Below, piece after piece: positions 7,636 through 17,045 of a DNA stretch of 22,325 nt. The notes beneath the pieces are model-generated. The model did no database searches. It was not told the origin of the DNA and worked only from the letters and a program-made list of their open reading frames with translations. The translations under genes and the position numbers were made by a program. The DNA comes from JBIQJD01 sp044507695 (GTDB taxonomy: Bacteria; Bacteroidota; Ignavibacteria; Ignavibacteriales; Ignavibacteriaceae): assembly GCA_044507695.1 (NCBI GenBank), contig JBIQJD010000028.1:1-22325 (forward strand), given 5' to 3'. Numbering within the stretch: position 1 is the stretch's first letter; the number at the start of each line of letters is the position of its first letter.

Positions 7636-9288
7636 TTATTTTCTGAAATGCCTGTCCTTAAATAAAATACTGAACACAAGTCCGAAGCCGCAGGCGGCAG
7701 CAAAGAGAAAAAGTATCATTGCAAGACCGGGATAACCCAAAATTGTGAAAGTACTTTCAACACGCATAAGCATTGCGGCACCTATTATCAATGCCGCGAG
7801 CACAAGCCCTAATGTAATTCTGTTGGCAACTTTTTGAAAATTTTCTGTTAGAAGATTTTCATCAATCATATCAGCCTTTACAGTAAATTCACCGCTGGCA
7901 AGTTTATCAACAATCCTGTTAAGTTTAACGGGAAGTTTCTGTACTAATTCTTTTGTTTCAAGCAAGGAAGAAAAAACATTTCCCGGTGAAACATTTCTTA
8001 AAAGATGCCTTCTTACTATTGATTCCGTATGCCGGCGAATTGCGGCGTTTGGATTAAAATCAGGCTCAAGAGTTTTACCAATTTCATCTAGATTTAAAAG
8101 TGTTTTACCAAGCATTGTTAATTCAGGTGAAGCTCTGAATCCGTTATCTGCTGCAATTCTTGTTAATTGAACAACAACTTTTCCAAGCTGAATCTGTCCG
8201 AGTTTTGCATCTCTTGCAAGCGTAACAAACTGACTTACATCCTTTATAAATTTTTCACGGTCCGCATGTTCAAGTGCTGTGCTTATTTCGATACTTAACC
8301 CGGCTGCTTCGTATCCTCTTCCTTCACTTACATAAAGCATTAATTTTATTAATTCCTCCTGGAGCGCAGGTTCAATTCGTGCAGTCATTCCAAGATCAAT
8401 TAATGCAATTCTCTTATCATCAGTTAAAAAAACATTTCCGGGATGTGGATCAGCATGAAAGAAGCCATGTACAAGTACCTGATCGAGATAAGCTTTAAAT
8501 AATTCTTCAGCCAGGTAAGCGCCGTCAATTTCTATTTGTGCAAGTGGAGTGAGCGCAGTTATTTTTTTACCATGCACATAATCCATCGTTAATACCTTTG
8601 AAGTTGTGTAACCTTCAACCGGAAGAGGAATGATTATGCTTTCATAATTTTTAAGATTCTCATGTAACCGTTTTAAATTTTGTGCTTCAAGTTTATAATC
8701 AAGTTCATTAAGTAGAGTATTTCTGAATTCTTTCAGCATCTCTCTGAATTCATACTTTCTGCCGGTTTCAGTATGCTTATCAACAGTTGCCGCAATATCA
8801 TCAAGAGCTTCAAGATCATTAACAATTGTTTCCCTGATATTCGGGCGTTGAATTTTTACTGCAACATTTCTTCCATCTCGTGTTACCGCCTTGTGTACCT
8901 GCCCTAAAGATGCGGCAGCAATCGGCTCAGCATTAAATTCAGCAAATGCTTTTGAAATCCTTACACCTAATTCGTTTGTTATTATCTCTTCAACTTCCTC
9001 AAAAGAAAAAGGCTCCACCTTATCCTGTAATTTTGCAAGTGCCGATAAATAAGCCGGTGGTAAAAAATCGGGGCGCGTTGATAAAAGCTGGCCGATTTTA
9101 ATAAATGTTGGTCCTAATGCTTCCAAATCTTTTGCAAACTCTTCCGGGTTTCCGTTTGCTTCAGGTGATTCATCTGTTTGAATATCATCTGACGCCGCTG
9201 TTACAAGATCATTGTTTACATGTTTTATCAGGAAGAGAGTTAAATCTTTGTACCGTTTCAGCTTTTCGCCGGTAATTGATCCTGCCAT
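7636..9288 (-). CDS. UbiB/ABC1/ADCK-type atypical kinase-like protein
   Basis: A 550-aa protein of the ABC1/UbiB/ADCK family. Visible motifs in order: the family-specific KxGQ (KIGQLLSTRPDFLP, K64 to Q67), the Ala-rich loop replacing the Gly-rich loop (AAASLGQ, 124-130), the invariant Lys in VAVKIQRP (K145), the ExD region (NELDYKLEAQN, about 194-204), the catalytic loop HADPHPGN (D280, N285) and the metal-binding DLG (D298). Two C-terminal hydrophobic segments (about 492-510 and 520-543) anchor it to the membrane, as in bacterial UbiB. Family members support isoprenoid quinone biosynthesis through ATPase or kinase-like activity; here the quinone would probably be menaquinone, which is inference. 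It is divergently transcribed from the BrkB-like gene. Confidence 0.92.
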   Translation of the reverse strand: MAGSITGEKLKRYKDLTLFLIKHVNNDLVTAASDDIQTDESPEANGNPEEFAKDLEALGPTFIKIGQLLSTRPDFLPPAYLSALAKLQDKVEPFSFEEVEEIITNELGVRISKAFAEFNAEPIAAASLGQVHKAVTRDGRNVAVKIQRPNIRETIVNDLEALDDIAATVDKHTETGRKYEFREMLKEFRNTLLNELDYKLEAQNLKRLHENLKNYESIIIPLPVEGYTTSKVLTMDYVHGKKITALTPLAQIEIDGAYLAEELFKAYLDQVLVHGFFHADPHPGNVFLTDDKRIALIDLGMTARIEPALQEELIKLMLYVSEGRGYEAAGLSIEISTALEHADREKFIKDVSQFVTLARDAKLGQIQLGKVVVQLTRIAADNGFRASPELTMLGKTLLNLDEIGKTLEPDFNPNAAIRRHTESIVRRHLLRNVSPGNVFSSLLETKELVQKLPVKLNRIVDKLASGEFTVKADMIDENLLTENFQKVANRITLGLVLAALIIGAAMLMRVESTFTILGYPGLAMILFLFAAACGFGLVFSILFKDRHFRK

Positions 9289-9430
9289 ATTTTTTTTCTT
9301 TTTAAATCAAATTTAACTGCTTGGGGAGATTATTCGAGTGATGAAGATTATGAATAATTCAAGGTTGAGTTTACAAACTTTATGAGATTTTTAAATTGTG
9401 TGCGGCAGGTAATGTTTAATAAATTATAGC

Positions 9431-10267
9431 ATGAACTCAAAACGTTTCAATAAATTATTTCTACTTAAAGCTGCCGGAAAAGAATGGGCAAGCCACAAAC
9501 CATTGTTAACAGGTGCGGCAATTTCTTTTTATGTTATACTTTCACTCGGGCCAATACTTGCAGTACTTGTTATTGTACTTGGTGAAATATTCGGAACGAA
9601 AGCTGCTGAAGGAAGAATAGTTCATGAGATTGAATTTGCTGTTGGAGAAAAGCCGGCTCAGATTTTGCAAAGAATTATTCAGGAAGCTTCAACTGCTTCC
9701 GGTAAAACTATGGCAATTTTAAGCAGCATACCTTTGCTGTTTTTCGGCACAACAATGATTTTTTTTCAGTTAAGAAATGCTTTGAATATCATTTGGGAAA
9801 CAGAAGATGAAGAAAGTTCTTTTAATGAAAAAATTAAGGACTATTTATTTTCTTTTTTAATGCTTTTAATAGTTGGATTTTTTTTCTTCCTGTTAATAAT
9901 TAAAAATCCTGTTTTGACTTTACTCAGCGATTATATCAATTCAATTATCTCAATGCCGCCGTTTTTATTTCAAATAATCAATTTTATTGTTTCATACCTG
10001 CTTATTACATTACTATTTGCAGCTGTTTATCGTTTTCTTCCCAATGCAAAAATTCAAGGAAGGAGTTTGTGGATTGGTTCTGCAGTAACATCATTTCTGT
10101 TTACAATTGTTCAGTTTTTTGTAGGATTTAATGCTGAAAATTCAAGCATTGATTCAGCAATCGGTGCTATCGGCTCATTTACAATTTTGTTCTTGTGGGT
10201 GTTTTATTCATCGCTTGTATTTCTGTTCGGTGCTTGTTTTACAAAAGTATATTCACAGAATGTATAA
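9431..10267 (+). CDS. YihY/BrkB family inner-membrane protein
   Basis: An integral membrane protein of 278 aa. The N-terminal segment AAISFYVILSLGPILAVLVIVLG (about 29-51) is the signature first helix of the YihY/virulence-factor BrkB family. Further hydrophobic segments lie at about 94-112, 135-160, 172-200, 213-233 and 244-270, giving six helices. Between helices 1 and 2 is the family's soluble helical stretch (GEKPAQILQRIIQEA, then FQLRNALNIIWETE). The name YihY was once linked to RNase BN, but that assignment was withdrawn and the true function is unsettled. The length is normal. It ends at a terminator shared with the convergent T9SS gene. Confidence 0.9.
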   Translation: MNSKRFNKLFLLKAAGKEWASHKPLLTGAAISFYVILSLGPILAVLVIVLGEIFGTKAAEGRIVHEIEFAVGEKPAQILQRIIQEASTASGKTMAILSSIPLLFFGTTMIFFQLRNALNIIWETEDEESSFNEKIKDYLFSFLMLLIVGFFFFLLIIKNPVLTLLSDYINSIISMPPFLFQIINFIVSYLLITLLFAAVYRFLPNAKIQGRSLWIGSAVTSFLFTIVQFFVGFNAENSSIDSAIGAIGSFTILFLWVFYSSLVFLFGACFTKVYSQNV

Positions 10268-10292
10268 GCAGGATAATAATTTTAAAATTAAA

Positions 10293-10323
10293 AAGGCTTT
10301 CACCCGATAAGGATAAAAGCCTT
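10293..10323. terminator. Bidirectional terminator between convergent genes
   Basis: An 8-bp stem, AAGGCTTT (10293-10300) with AAAGCCTT (10316-10323), encloses a 15-nt loop. It sits between the stop of the BrkB-like gene at 10267 and the stop of the minus-strand T9SS gene at 10344. A/T-rich flanks on both sides allow it to serve both genes. Confidence 0.65.
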
Positions 10324-10343
10324 ATTATCAGGGGATTTTTATT

Positions 10344-11420
10344 TTACTTAACCAAAGTCATTTTCATTATACGATTGAAATTTCCCGCAGTCATCTTTGC
10401 AAAATAAATTCCGCTTGTTAAACCCTCAGCATTAAATTCTACATTGTATACTCCTGCGGATTTTCTTTCATTTACCAGTTCAGCTACTTCCTTTCCAATT
10501 GTATTATAAACGCGTATCTGAACAAATGAATTTTCCGGAACAGAATATTGAATTGTTGTTGATGGATTAAATGGATTAGGATAATTCTGATTGAGTTCAA
10601 ATTTCTCAGGAATGTTTTTCTTTTCAGCAGCATCTGTCAGATCGGAAATTGTCATCCATTTAATATTGCCGATAACATTCACCTTACCGTAATTTAAAGA
10701 TGAAGTATCTGTTTCAAATTCAACTGATTGTCCATCCTTTGTATACCAGCGGTAAATTAATTTTGCTTCACTTGAACTATCACCGGTTTTAATTTCCAGA
10801 ATTTTTGCACGAAGCGCATCAACTATTACTCCGCCGGGCAGCGTCATCTGTCCGTATGCATCAACAAGCGCATGTGTAACAATTGAATGAGTTTCTGAAG
10901 AAATTTCTGTTCCGTTGTCTATCACCTTTAAAGTTTCTATAACTGAATCCTTCCATGACGTATAATAAGTCATCGGAAAGAAGCCGTATATCTTTACAGG
11001 TTTGTAACTGTATTTAGTTACAACTCCGGGTGAAGATGAGGAAGTATAAACCAGCCCGTGAAGATGAATCATGCTCTGGCTGTGGCAGTAAAATTCCCAG
11101 TTATGCTGATTATCATCTGTAAAGATTTCATAAGAAAAATGGGCATTTGGATAATCAGATCTGAACGGAGTTGCCACGGGATCAATCACGTTTGAGATGT
11201 ATTGATCATCTGCTTTCAATTTTGAAAAATCCCATGAAGTTGAATTAGGTCCGCCGATATCCACAGTTGTTGTTGAATTATCATAGTGCGTATAGTATTT
11301 GTTGCCGAATTCATTATCCTTTATCATATCATCAATCGTTATAGTAACCTGCGGGAAAAGCAGTTGTGCGGATACCAGGACGAAAAAAACTAAACTGCTT
11401 ACAGTACTACTTTTGTTCAT
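10344..11420 (-). CDS. Secreted protein with T9SS type A sorting domain
   Basis: A 358-aa exported protein. The signal peptide covers about 1-24 (ending LLFPQ). The middle (25-265) is a beta-rich region I do not recognise; it is rich in Thr, Ser and Tyr, with no cysteine pairs or catalytic motif. The C-terminal 85 residues are a Por/type IX secretion sorting domain: NQNYPNPFNPSTTIQYSVP (277-295), then VQIRVYNTIGKEVAELVN, GVYNVEFNAEGLTSGIYF and the closing MKMTLVK. In T9SS substrates this tail directs transport across the outer membrane and is cleaved during surface attachment or release. It sits 232 bases downstream of the large outer-membrane fusion gene on the same strand. The passenger's function is unknown. 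Confidence 0.85.
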   Translation of the reverse strand: MNKSSTVSSLVFFVLVSAQLLFPQVTITIDDMIKDNEFGNKYYTHYDNSTTTVDIGGPNSTSWDFSKLKADDQYISNVIDPVATPFRSDYPNAHFSYEIFTDDNQHNWEFYCHSQSMIHLHGLVYTSSSSPGVVTKYSYKPVKIYGFFPMTYYTSWKDSVIETLKVIDNGTEISSETHSIVTHALVDAYGQMTLPGGVIVDALRAKILEIKTGDSSSEAKLIYRWYTKDGQSVEFETDTSSLNYGKVNVIGNIKWMTISDLTDAAEKKNIPEKFELNQNYPNPFNPSTTIQYSVPENSFVQIRVYNTIGKEVAELVNERKSAGVYNVEFNAEGLTSGIYFAKMTAGNFNRIMKMTLVK

Positions 11421-11521
11421 AAAATTTGAACCTTTTAATTATTAATAAAGATTGATTTACTCATCACAATTTTAGAAACAGTATTAACTATAAGGTGTAT
11501 TGGATATCTCAACTGAATAAG

Positions 11522-11545
11522 AAAAAAAACCTGCGGAATGGTTTT
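11522..11545 (-). terminator. Possible terminator after the Omp85 fusion gene
   Basis: Read on the minus strand, AAAACC (11545-11540) pairs with GGTTTT (11531-11526) around an 8-nt loop, and the T-run continues to 11522. It lies about 110 nt after the fusion gene stop. The stem is short (6 bp, two G-C pairs), so support is moderate. The rest of 11421-11652 shows no gene. Confidence 0.4.
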
Positions 11546-11652
11546 GTGCCGTAAACCACAATTAGGTGTTTATTGATGGAAGAACTGGAAGCAAATAGAT
11601 TTTATAAAATCAAAAAAAGAGATGTATTTTTTTGGTGCAGGAGAATTATCTT

Positions 11653-14265
11653 TTAAAATGCAAAACCGGTACTCAAACCATACTGCACATCTTCTTCAGA
11701 AAAGGCTGCAGTAAGATTGAATGTATAGTCTTCTTTAATCAGTGCAATTAAAACGCCGCCGCCAAAAGTTTTATGCCAGAGTTTGGATTTTTCATTCTTC
11801 AAAAAAACTCTTCCTGTTTCAGCAAATGTGTTAAAGCCAAGCTTAGCCGGAATTATAAAATTAATTTGTGTTAAATAAATTCTGAGATCGGCACCTGTAT
11901 AGAATGATGCATCACCTGCAAAGCGGTCATTCTCAAATCCTCTGAGTGTTTCATCTCCGCCTAACAATGATGATTCAGAATATGGAAATGTTCCCCAGAT
12001 TTTTTCACCACCAGCTTTTAAGGCAAGAGATGAGAGAAGTGCAAAATCAAATTCAATATATGTTTTTGCAAGTGCTTTTATTTTCGTGAATGGATATTTT
12101 GCTCTTAAATATGCAGGATGATAGGCAGCAGTGAGATTGAAATAAGTTCCGGAAGTTGGAGCAATTCTGCCGTTTCTTGAATCATAAATAAATCCGGCAA
12201 AGAAATTTTGGAAAGTAATATCTTTAATACCGTAAGGCTGAAGTGATGTAATTAGTTTGTTATTTTCTTTTTCAGTTTGCACATACTTTAATGCTGTTCC
12301 AAATTTAAAGCCGGCATGTACCCCTGTTGGAATTTCCAGATAAGGCATAATTGTAAATTGCTGCTGATTAACATCATAATAATCTGCCTGATGCAGCGAA
12401 TCAATCCGCATTGTTTCATTTCCAAATCCATAAAAATTCAGAACATCAATTCCTGAAACACTGAAATCAAAATTGAAAATTAAATTCTTAAACATTGAAA
12501 AAGTTCTAACGCTGAAATCTGCTCTGATGCGGGAAGGCTTTACTGCATAGGCAGCAGATAATTCCATCCGGTAAACATAGGGAAGTGAATTGTAACCGAA
12601 TTTAGTAATTGTTCTGCCGCCGCCTATTACAAGCCCTTCATCTGAACTAATATTAAACACCGGAATCCATCCCCATTGAACGCCGTAATCAGGATTTTCC
12701 GGTTCATATTTTTTTTGCTGATCATTTATCTCAGTAATATTTTCTTTATAAACTTTAGTACCGGCACTTTTAATTATTTTATCATCTTTATTTGTGATAA
12801 AAAATTTTGTTTTGTTTTCTGCATTAGGAATGATACCTAAAAATGAACCTTTAATTAAGGAACTATCCGTTAAAGAATTTTTTCCTTTACCTGAAGAAAC
12901 AATCACATCAATTCCGGAATCTGCGTTTCCTTTAATAACGCAATCATCATTTCCATCCATCAGCAGGATTCTTATTTCACAGGTTTCATCACTGTCAAAA
13001 ATTCTGTGGAAAATTTTATTTTCAATTTTTCCAGTGTCTCCATCTTTTTTATAAAGTGTAACTTCGGTTTGATTATCATTCAATCTAATCACTTCCGCAT
13101 ATTCATCTTTATTGCTTCCGCGTATGTTAACATACTCTGCAAGGTTCAAATAAAATTTATCAGAAGCATCTTTAAGATTATTTCTTCGTGAAATCAAATC
13201 AGAAATTAACTGAGCACCTTCTTTTTCAAACATCTCAGGCGGCATTTGTTTTACTGCATTAATAATAACGGAATCAGTTAACCTGTTAATTAAAAAATTT
13301 GTTACTGAATCCCATTCAGCTTTATTGAGAGAAATTAAAAAGCGTCTGTCAATAAATCTTCCTGAATATGTAAGGTCTTCAATGCTGCCGTACTCATCAG
13401 AAAATCCCCGGAGATTCTGAATAACGATTGAAACTGCAAAAGGGAAGAGTCCATCATATCTCGAAAATGCCTGGTCTCTTTGTTCCGGAACCGGATACCA
13501 TGTTTTAAAATCGTTCTCTTCAAGAACAGCCCAGTTCCATTGATCAACGTGCCTGTCCCAATCGCCTAAAAAAATATCTATTAGTCTGGTTTTGAGATAT
13601 TCAGAAGCATCTACGATATTATTATTATCTTCTTCAAGAATTTCAAAAAGTGTAAACGTATTTATAATTTTTTTTGAGACTTCAAAATCTGATTGATTAT
13701 TTTTTTCATAGGGATGAACTTCAAATATGCCGGGCTTTCCGCCAAAAAATTTACGGAATTCTCCAAGCTTTTCATCATCAGGCATTAGGTACAAATGCGG
13801 CTGTGCAAGGAACATACCAGCAGCGTTTACGATAGGTGCAGCAATTAATGCTGCTGCCGGATTTGATGCACTCAACTGGTCATTAAGCACATGCGCTGCA
13901 AATGATTGTCTTATTTTTTCAGGGAAAATTTTTGTAAAATCTTTGTTAAATAATCTGAATCTGTATTCCTTTCCATTATTGCCTTTTAATTTTAAAGTGT
14001 TTGCCTGGTGCACACCGGTTGGTTTTAAACCGCCGGCAGTTGTATCAAGATTAAGTACTTCAATATTAATTGGAGTTGTCCAAAGATCACGCCATAAAGA
14101 CCCAAACAACAGGCGGTGAAGCCAGCCTGCTTCATATTCTTTCCCCGGAATGATCTCGGTTGTTTCTTGTTTTGTGGAATCTGAAATAACAAATGAAAAA
14201 ATATTGGTAATAGGAAGTAAGGAAATAAAAAACAGCCATATTATTTTTTTGATTTGCAAAATCAT
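11653..14265 (-). CDS. Kinase-like periplasmic domain fused to an Omp85/BamA-type barrel
   Basis: An 870-aa outer-membrane protein. The signal peptide covers about 1-25. Residues about 60-370 form a domain with kinase-like landmarks: GGLKPTG (78-84) followed by strands ending YRFRLFNKD; the acidic-His loop FLGDWDRHVDQWNW (D237, H239, Q242); and WYPVPEQRDQAF (D264). These recall the DRHxxN loop and metal-binding Asp of HipA, Fam20 and CotH kinases, which is inference. Residues about 370-510 are beta-rich and unassigned. From about 525 to the C-terminal Phe is a beta barrel with the Omp85 loop-6 motif LRGF (774-777) after LLGGDE and a terminal strand suited to BAM insertion. No POTRA domain is evident. 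I recall similar Bacteroidota proteins with an added metallophosphatase domain; none is present here. Confidence 0.8.
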   Translation of the reverse strand: MILQIKKIIWLFFISLLPITNIFSFVISDSTKQETTEIIPGKEYEAGWLHRLLFGSLWRDLWTTPINIEVLNLDTTAGGLKPTGVHQANTLKLKGNNGKEYRFRLFNKDFTKIFPEKIRQSFAAHVLNDQLSASNPAAALIAAPIVNAAGMFLAQPHLYLMPDDEKLGEFRKFFGGKPGIFEVHPYEKNNQSDFEVSKKIINTFTLFEILEEDNNNIVDASEYLKTRLIDIFLGDWDRHVDQWNWAVLEENDFKTWYPVPEQRDQAFSRYDGLFPFAVSIVIQNLRGFSDEYGSIEDLTYSGRFIDRRFLISLNKAEWDSVTNFLINRLTDSVIINAVKQMPPEMFEKEGAQLISDLISRRNNLKDASDKFYLNLAEYVNIRGSNKDEYAEVIRLNDNQTEVTLYKKDGDTGKIENKIFHRIFDSDETCEIRILLMDGNDDCVIKGNADSGIDVIVSSGKGKNSLTDSSLIKGSFLGIIPNAENKTKFFITNKDDKIIKSAGTKVYKENITEINDQQKKYEPENPDYGVQWGWIPVFNISSDEGLVIGGGRTITKFGYNSLPYVYRMELSAAYAVKPSRIRADFSVRTFSMFKNLIFNFDFSVSGIDVLNFYGFGNETMRIDSLHQADYYDVNQQQFTIMPYLEIPTGVHAGFKFGTALKYVQTEKENNKLITSLQPYGIKDITFQNFFAGFIYDSRNGRIAPTSGTYFNLTAAYHPAYLRAKYPFTKIKALAKTYIEFDFALLSSLALKAGGEKIWGTFPYSESSLLGGDETLRGFENDRFAGDASFYTGADLRIYLTQINFIIPAKLGFNTFAETGRVFLKNEKSKLWHKTFGGGVLIALIKEDYTFNLTAAFSEEDVQYGLSTGFAF

Positions 14266-14596
14266 ACTATGTTAAAATTTCAGATCTGATTTTTTATATT
14301 AATTAAAAATATTACAGCAGCTTCAATTAAGAATAAATTATTCCTAATAACAGTAATTGGATAACATTAATTAAACTATACAGAAACAAAAATGATTAAT
14401 GAGATTCACAATGTTTAGATAATTAAACGCGGAAGATACCAAAATCTGCTATGTAATATCATCATTTTAATTTGCCATTAATTCATAATTTCATTTTATA
14501 TTTACTATTCAGTAACAGTGAAATATATTTATACTGATTAAAGAGTTCGGCAAAACATCAGAACGCTAACAGATTATATTTGAAAGGGCTTCTGTT
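14266..14596. promoter_or_regulatory. Divergent intergenic region with histidine-kinase ribosome site
   Basis: This 331-base, very AT-rich stretch separates the minus-strand Omp85 fusion gene from the plus-strand histidine kinase and must hold both promoters. I see no gene in it. The in-frame stop TAA at 14567-14569 bounds the kinase reading frame on the left. A GAAAGGG ribosome site lies at 14582-14588, eight nucleotides before the CTG at 14597. No -35/-10 pair stands out clearly enough to call. Confidence 0.5.
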
Positions 14597-17002
14597 CTGA
14601 AAACAACATCAAAGAAATTCTTCAGGGCAATTGCTTCCAGAGGAATAATTTTATCCTGGGTTTCGCTTTTCCTGCTTCTTGTTTCCACCTTTGCATTATG
14701 GTATACCATGCGCGGTTCAATTACTGAAACTGCTGCAGAACGCTTTGCCCGCCGGGTGAATGAAACTACACAAAATATTCAAAAGAGAATGCTTGCTTAT
14801 AAACAGGTGCTTTTGGGAGGTGTGGGATTATTTACTGCCTCTGATACAGTAAGCCGTAAAGATTGGAAAGCATACTTCGAACAGATTAAACTTGAAGAAA
14901 ATTATCCCGGCATTCTTGGAATAGGACTTTCAGTTGTACTATCACCGGAAGAACTTGATAAACATATTCAACGGGTAAGAGCCGCAGGTTTTCCTGATTA
15001 TATAGTCTGGCCGAAATCCGGAAATTATGAAATGATAACTTCCATAATTTACCTTGAGCCGTTTTCCGGAAGAAACTTAAGAGCTTTTGGTTATGATATG
15101 TTTACAAACGAAACCAGAAGAAAGGCTATGAGAGCGGCAAGAGACAACGGCAAAGCTGCTGTCTCAGGCAGGGTAACCCTTGTTCAGGAAACTGATGAAG
15201 ATATACAGGCAGGATTCCTGATGTACCTTCCGCTTTACAAAAAAAATTATCCAACCGGAACAGTTGAAGAACGGAGACGTGCACTGCAGAGTTTTGTTTA
15301 CAGTCCTTTCAGAATGAATGATTTGATGGAAGGAATTATCGGATTTGGACTGCCTGATATTCACCTGGCAATTTATGATGATGAAACAATTCAGAAATCA
15401 TCAATGATGTATAACAGTGATCCGCTTTATAAAGTTGATTGGCTGCATGAAAACGCCGCGTTTTCTGTTACGCGTCCTGTTGAGATAGAAGGTCATACAT
15501 GGTACCTTAGATACGCATCGCTTCCTTCGTTTGAAAACTCAATTGATTATGAAAGACCCCGAGTTGTTTTAATAACCGGAATATTAATCAGTTTTCTCTT
15601 CTTCTTTTTTATAAGATCAATCTCACAAAACTGGCTGCTTGATAGAAAACTTGAGCGCATACTTGAATCAATTGGTGAAGGTGTATACGGAATTGATTTG
15701 AAAGGCTGCTGCACATTCATAAATGATTCTGCTGTAAGAATGCTTGATTTCAAGCCGGCAGAAATTCTGAACAAATCAATTCATGATCTCATTCATGTAA
15801 AAGAAAACGGTTCGGAATATCCTTCCGATGAATGTCCGATTCTTCTTTCAACAAGAGACGGAAAGGAAAGAATTGTTGAAAATGAATTGTTCCGGCGTAA
15901 GGATGGAAGTTTATTCCCGGTTGAATATTTTTCAAACCCTATTTTACACAATGGTGAAATCAAAGGTGCGGTAGTTACGTTTAATGATATAACTGCCCGG
16001 CTTAAATCAGAAGAAGAAGTTAAAGAACTTGCCACACGCTTAAAAGATACTGTTGAGAGTATTACCGATGCATTCTTCACTCTTGACCATAACTGGAGAT
16101 TTACATTTGTAAATGATAAAACGGAAGAACTCCTGCTGAAGAATCGGAATGAACTTCTTAATGCTGAAATCTGGGAGAAATTTCCTGAGATGGTAGGAAC
16201 AATATTTTATAAGAAATTTAATGATTCAGCTTTAAGAAATAATGCTGCCAGCTTTGAAGAATATTATGAACCATTAGAAAAATGGCTTGAAGTTCATATT
16301 TATCCATCCAATTATGGTTTAACAGTTTTTCTGCGTGATGTAACCGGAAGAGTTGAAGCCGCCGAACAGCTTGAAGCTTCACTTAAAGAAAAAGATGTAC
16401 TGCTGAAAGAAATTCATCACAGAGTTAAAAACAATCTACAGATAATTGCGAGCCTGCTTAACCTGCAGTATCAGCATGCGAATGATATAAATTCAGCGGA
16501 AATTTTAGTGAACAGCCAGAACAGGATTAAATCCATGGCGCTTATTCATGAAAAGCTTTACCAGGCTGATAATGTTTCCAGAATAAATTTCTCAGTTTAC
16601 GCCAATGATCTTATCAGGCATCTTTTCACTTCCTATCTGTCAGGTAAAGAAGATATAAGATTTAATATCAATATTGAAGATGTTAATGTTCAGCTCGATA
16701 AAACTATTTCACTCGGCTTAATCATTAATGAACTTGTTTCTAATTCTTTAAAACATGCTTTCAAATCAGCGGCGCGGCTCAAAGAAGGATTCTTTATCAA
16801 TTTAAGCATGCGCCAGAAAAATGAAGAAGAAATTATCCTTATAATAAGTGATAACGGAAACGGATTTCCTGAAAATGTGGATTTCAAAAAAACAAGCTCG
16901 CTTGGTTTGCAGCTTGTAAATGCACTTGTTGATCAGATTGACGGAACAATTGAACTTGAAAAGAATGACGGCTGCAAGTTTGTTATTGTATTCCCGGTAT
17001 AA
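14597..17002 (+). CDS. CHASE-PAS-PAS sensor histidine kinase, probable CTG start
   Basis: A membrane sensor kinase of 801 aa if started at CTG 14597. The first ATG in frame (14708) would begin inside or after the first membrane helix. The 37 upstream residues supply Lys/Arg-rich KTTSKKFFRAIASRG and a hydrophobic segment (about 17-36), as a CHASE receptor needs. Next come a periplasmic CHASE domain (about 85-255), a second membrane helix (about 322-340), PAS1 (about 352-468), PAS2 (about 481-588), a HisKA_2 dimerisation/phosphoacceptor segment EIHHRVKNNLQII (probable His608), and an HATPase_c domain with N-box NELVSNSLKHAF (N711), SDNGNGFP (D752) and SLGLQLV. HisKA_2 kinases typically signal to response regulators or anti-sigma systems; no receiver is encoded here. 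A broken AraC-type gene follows 43 bases later. Confidence 0.88.
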   Translation: MKTTSKKFFRAIASRGIILSWVSLFLLLVSTFALWYTMRGSITETAAERFARRVNETTQNIQKRMLAYKQVLLGGVGLFTASDTVSRKDWKAYFEQIKLEENYPGILGIGLSVVLSPEELDKHIQRVRAAGFPDYIVWPKSGNYEMITSIIYLEPFSGRNLRAFGYDMFTNETRRKAMRAARDNGKAAVSGRVTLVQETDEDIQAGFLMYLPLYKKNYPTGTVEERRRALQSFVYSPFRMNDLMEGIIGFGLPDIHLAIYDDETIQKSSMMYNSDPLYKVDWLHENAAFSVTRPVEIEGHTWYLRYASLPSFENSIDYERPRVVLITGILISFLFFFFIRSISQNWLLDRKLERILESIGEGVYGIDLKGCCTFINDSAVRMLDFKPAEILNKSIHDLIHVKENGSEYPSDECPILLSTRDGKERIVENELFRRKDGSLFPVEYFSNPILHNGEIKGAVVTFNDITARLKSEEEVKELATRLKDTVESITDAFFTLDHNWRFTFVNDKTEELLLKNRNELLNAEIWEKFPEMVGTIFYKKFNDSALRNNAASFEEYYEPLEKWLEVHIYPSNYGLTVFLRDVTGRVEAAEQLEASLKEKDVLLKEIHHRVKNNLQIIASLLNLQYQHANDINSAEILVNSQNRIKSMALIHEKLYQADNVSRINFSVYANDLIRHLFTSYLSGKEDIRFNINIEDVNVQLDKTISLGLIINELVSNSLKHAFKSAARLKEGFFINLSMRQKNEEEIILIISDNGNGFPENVDFKKTSSLGLQLVNALVDQIDGTIELEKNDGCKFVIVFPV

Positions 17003-17045
17003 CTGAAAACCAGGAATTTATTACTGCAAGTTAAGGGAGAGAAAA

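Noticed and set aside
10195..10407. 70-codon ORF overlapping the end of the BrkB-like gene
   Set aside because: It overlaps the end of a real gene in another frame and runs through a terminator; it has no ribosome site.
13727..14119. 130-codon plus-strand ORF inside the Omp85 fusion gene
   Set aside because: It is antisense to a clearly coding, motif-bearing gene, has no ribosome site, and its translation shows no family features.
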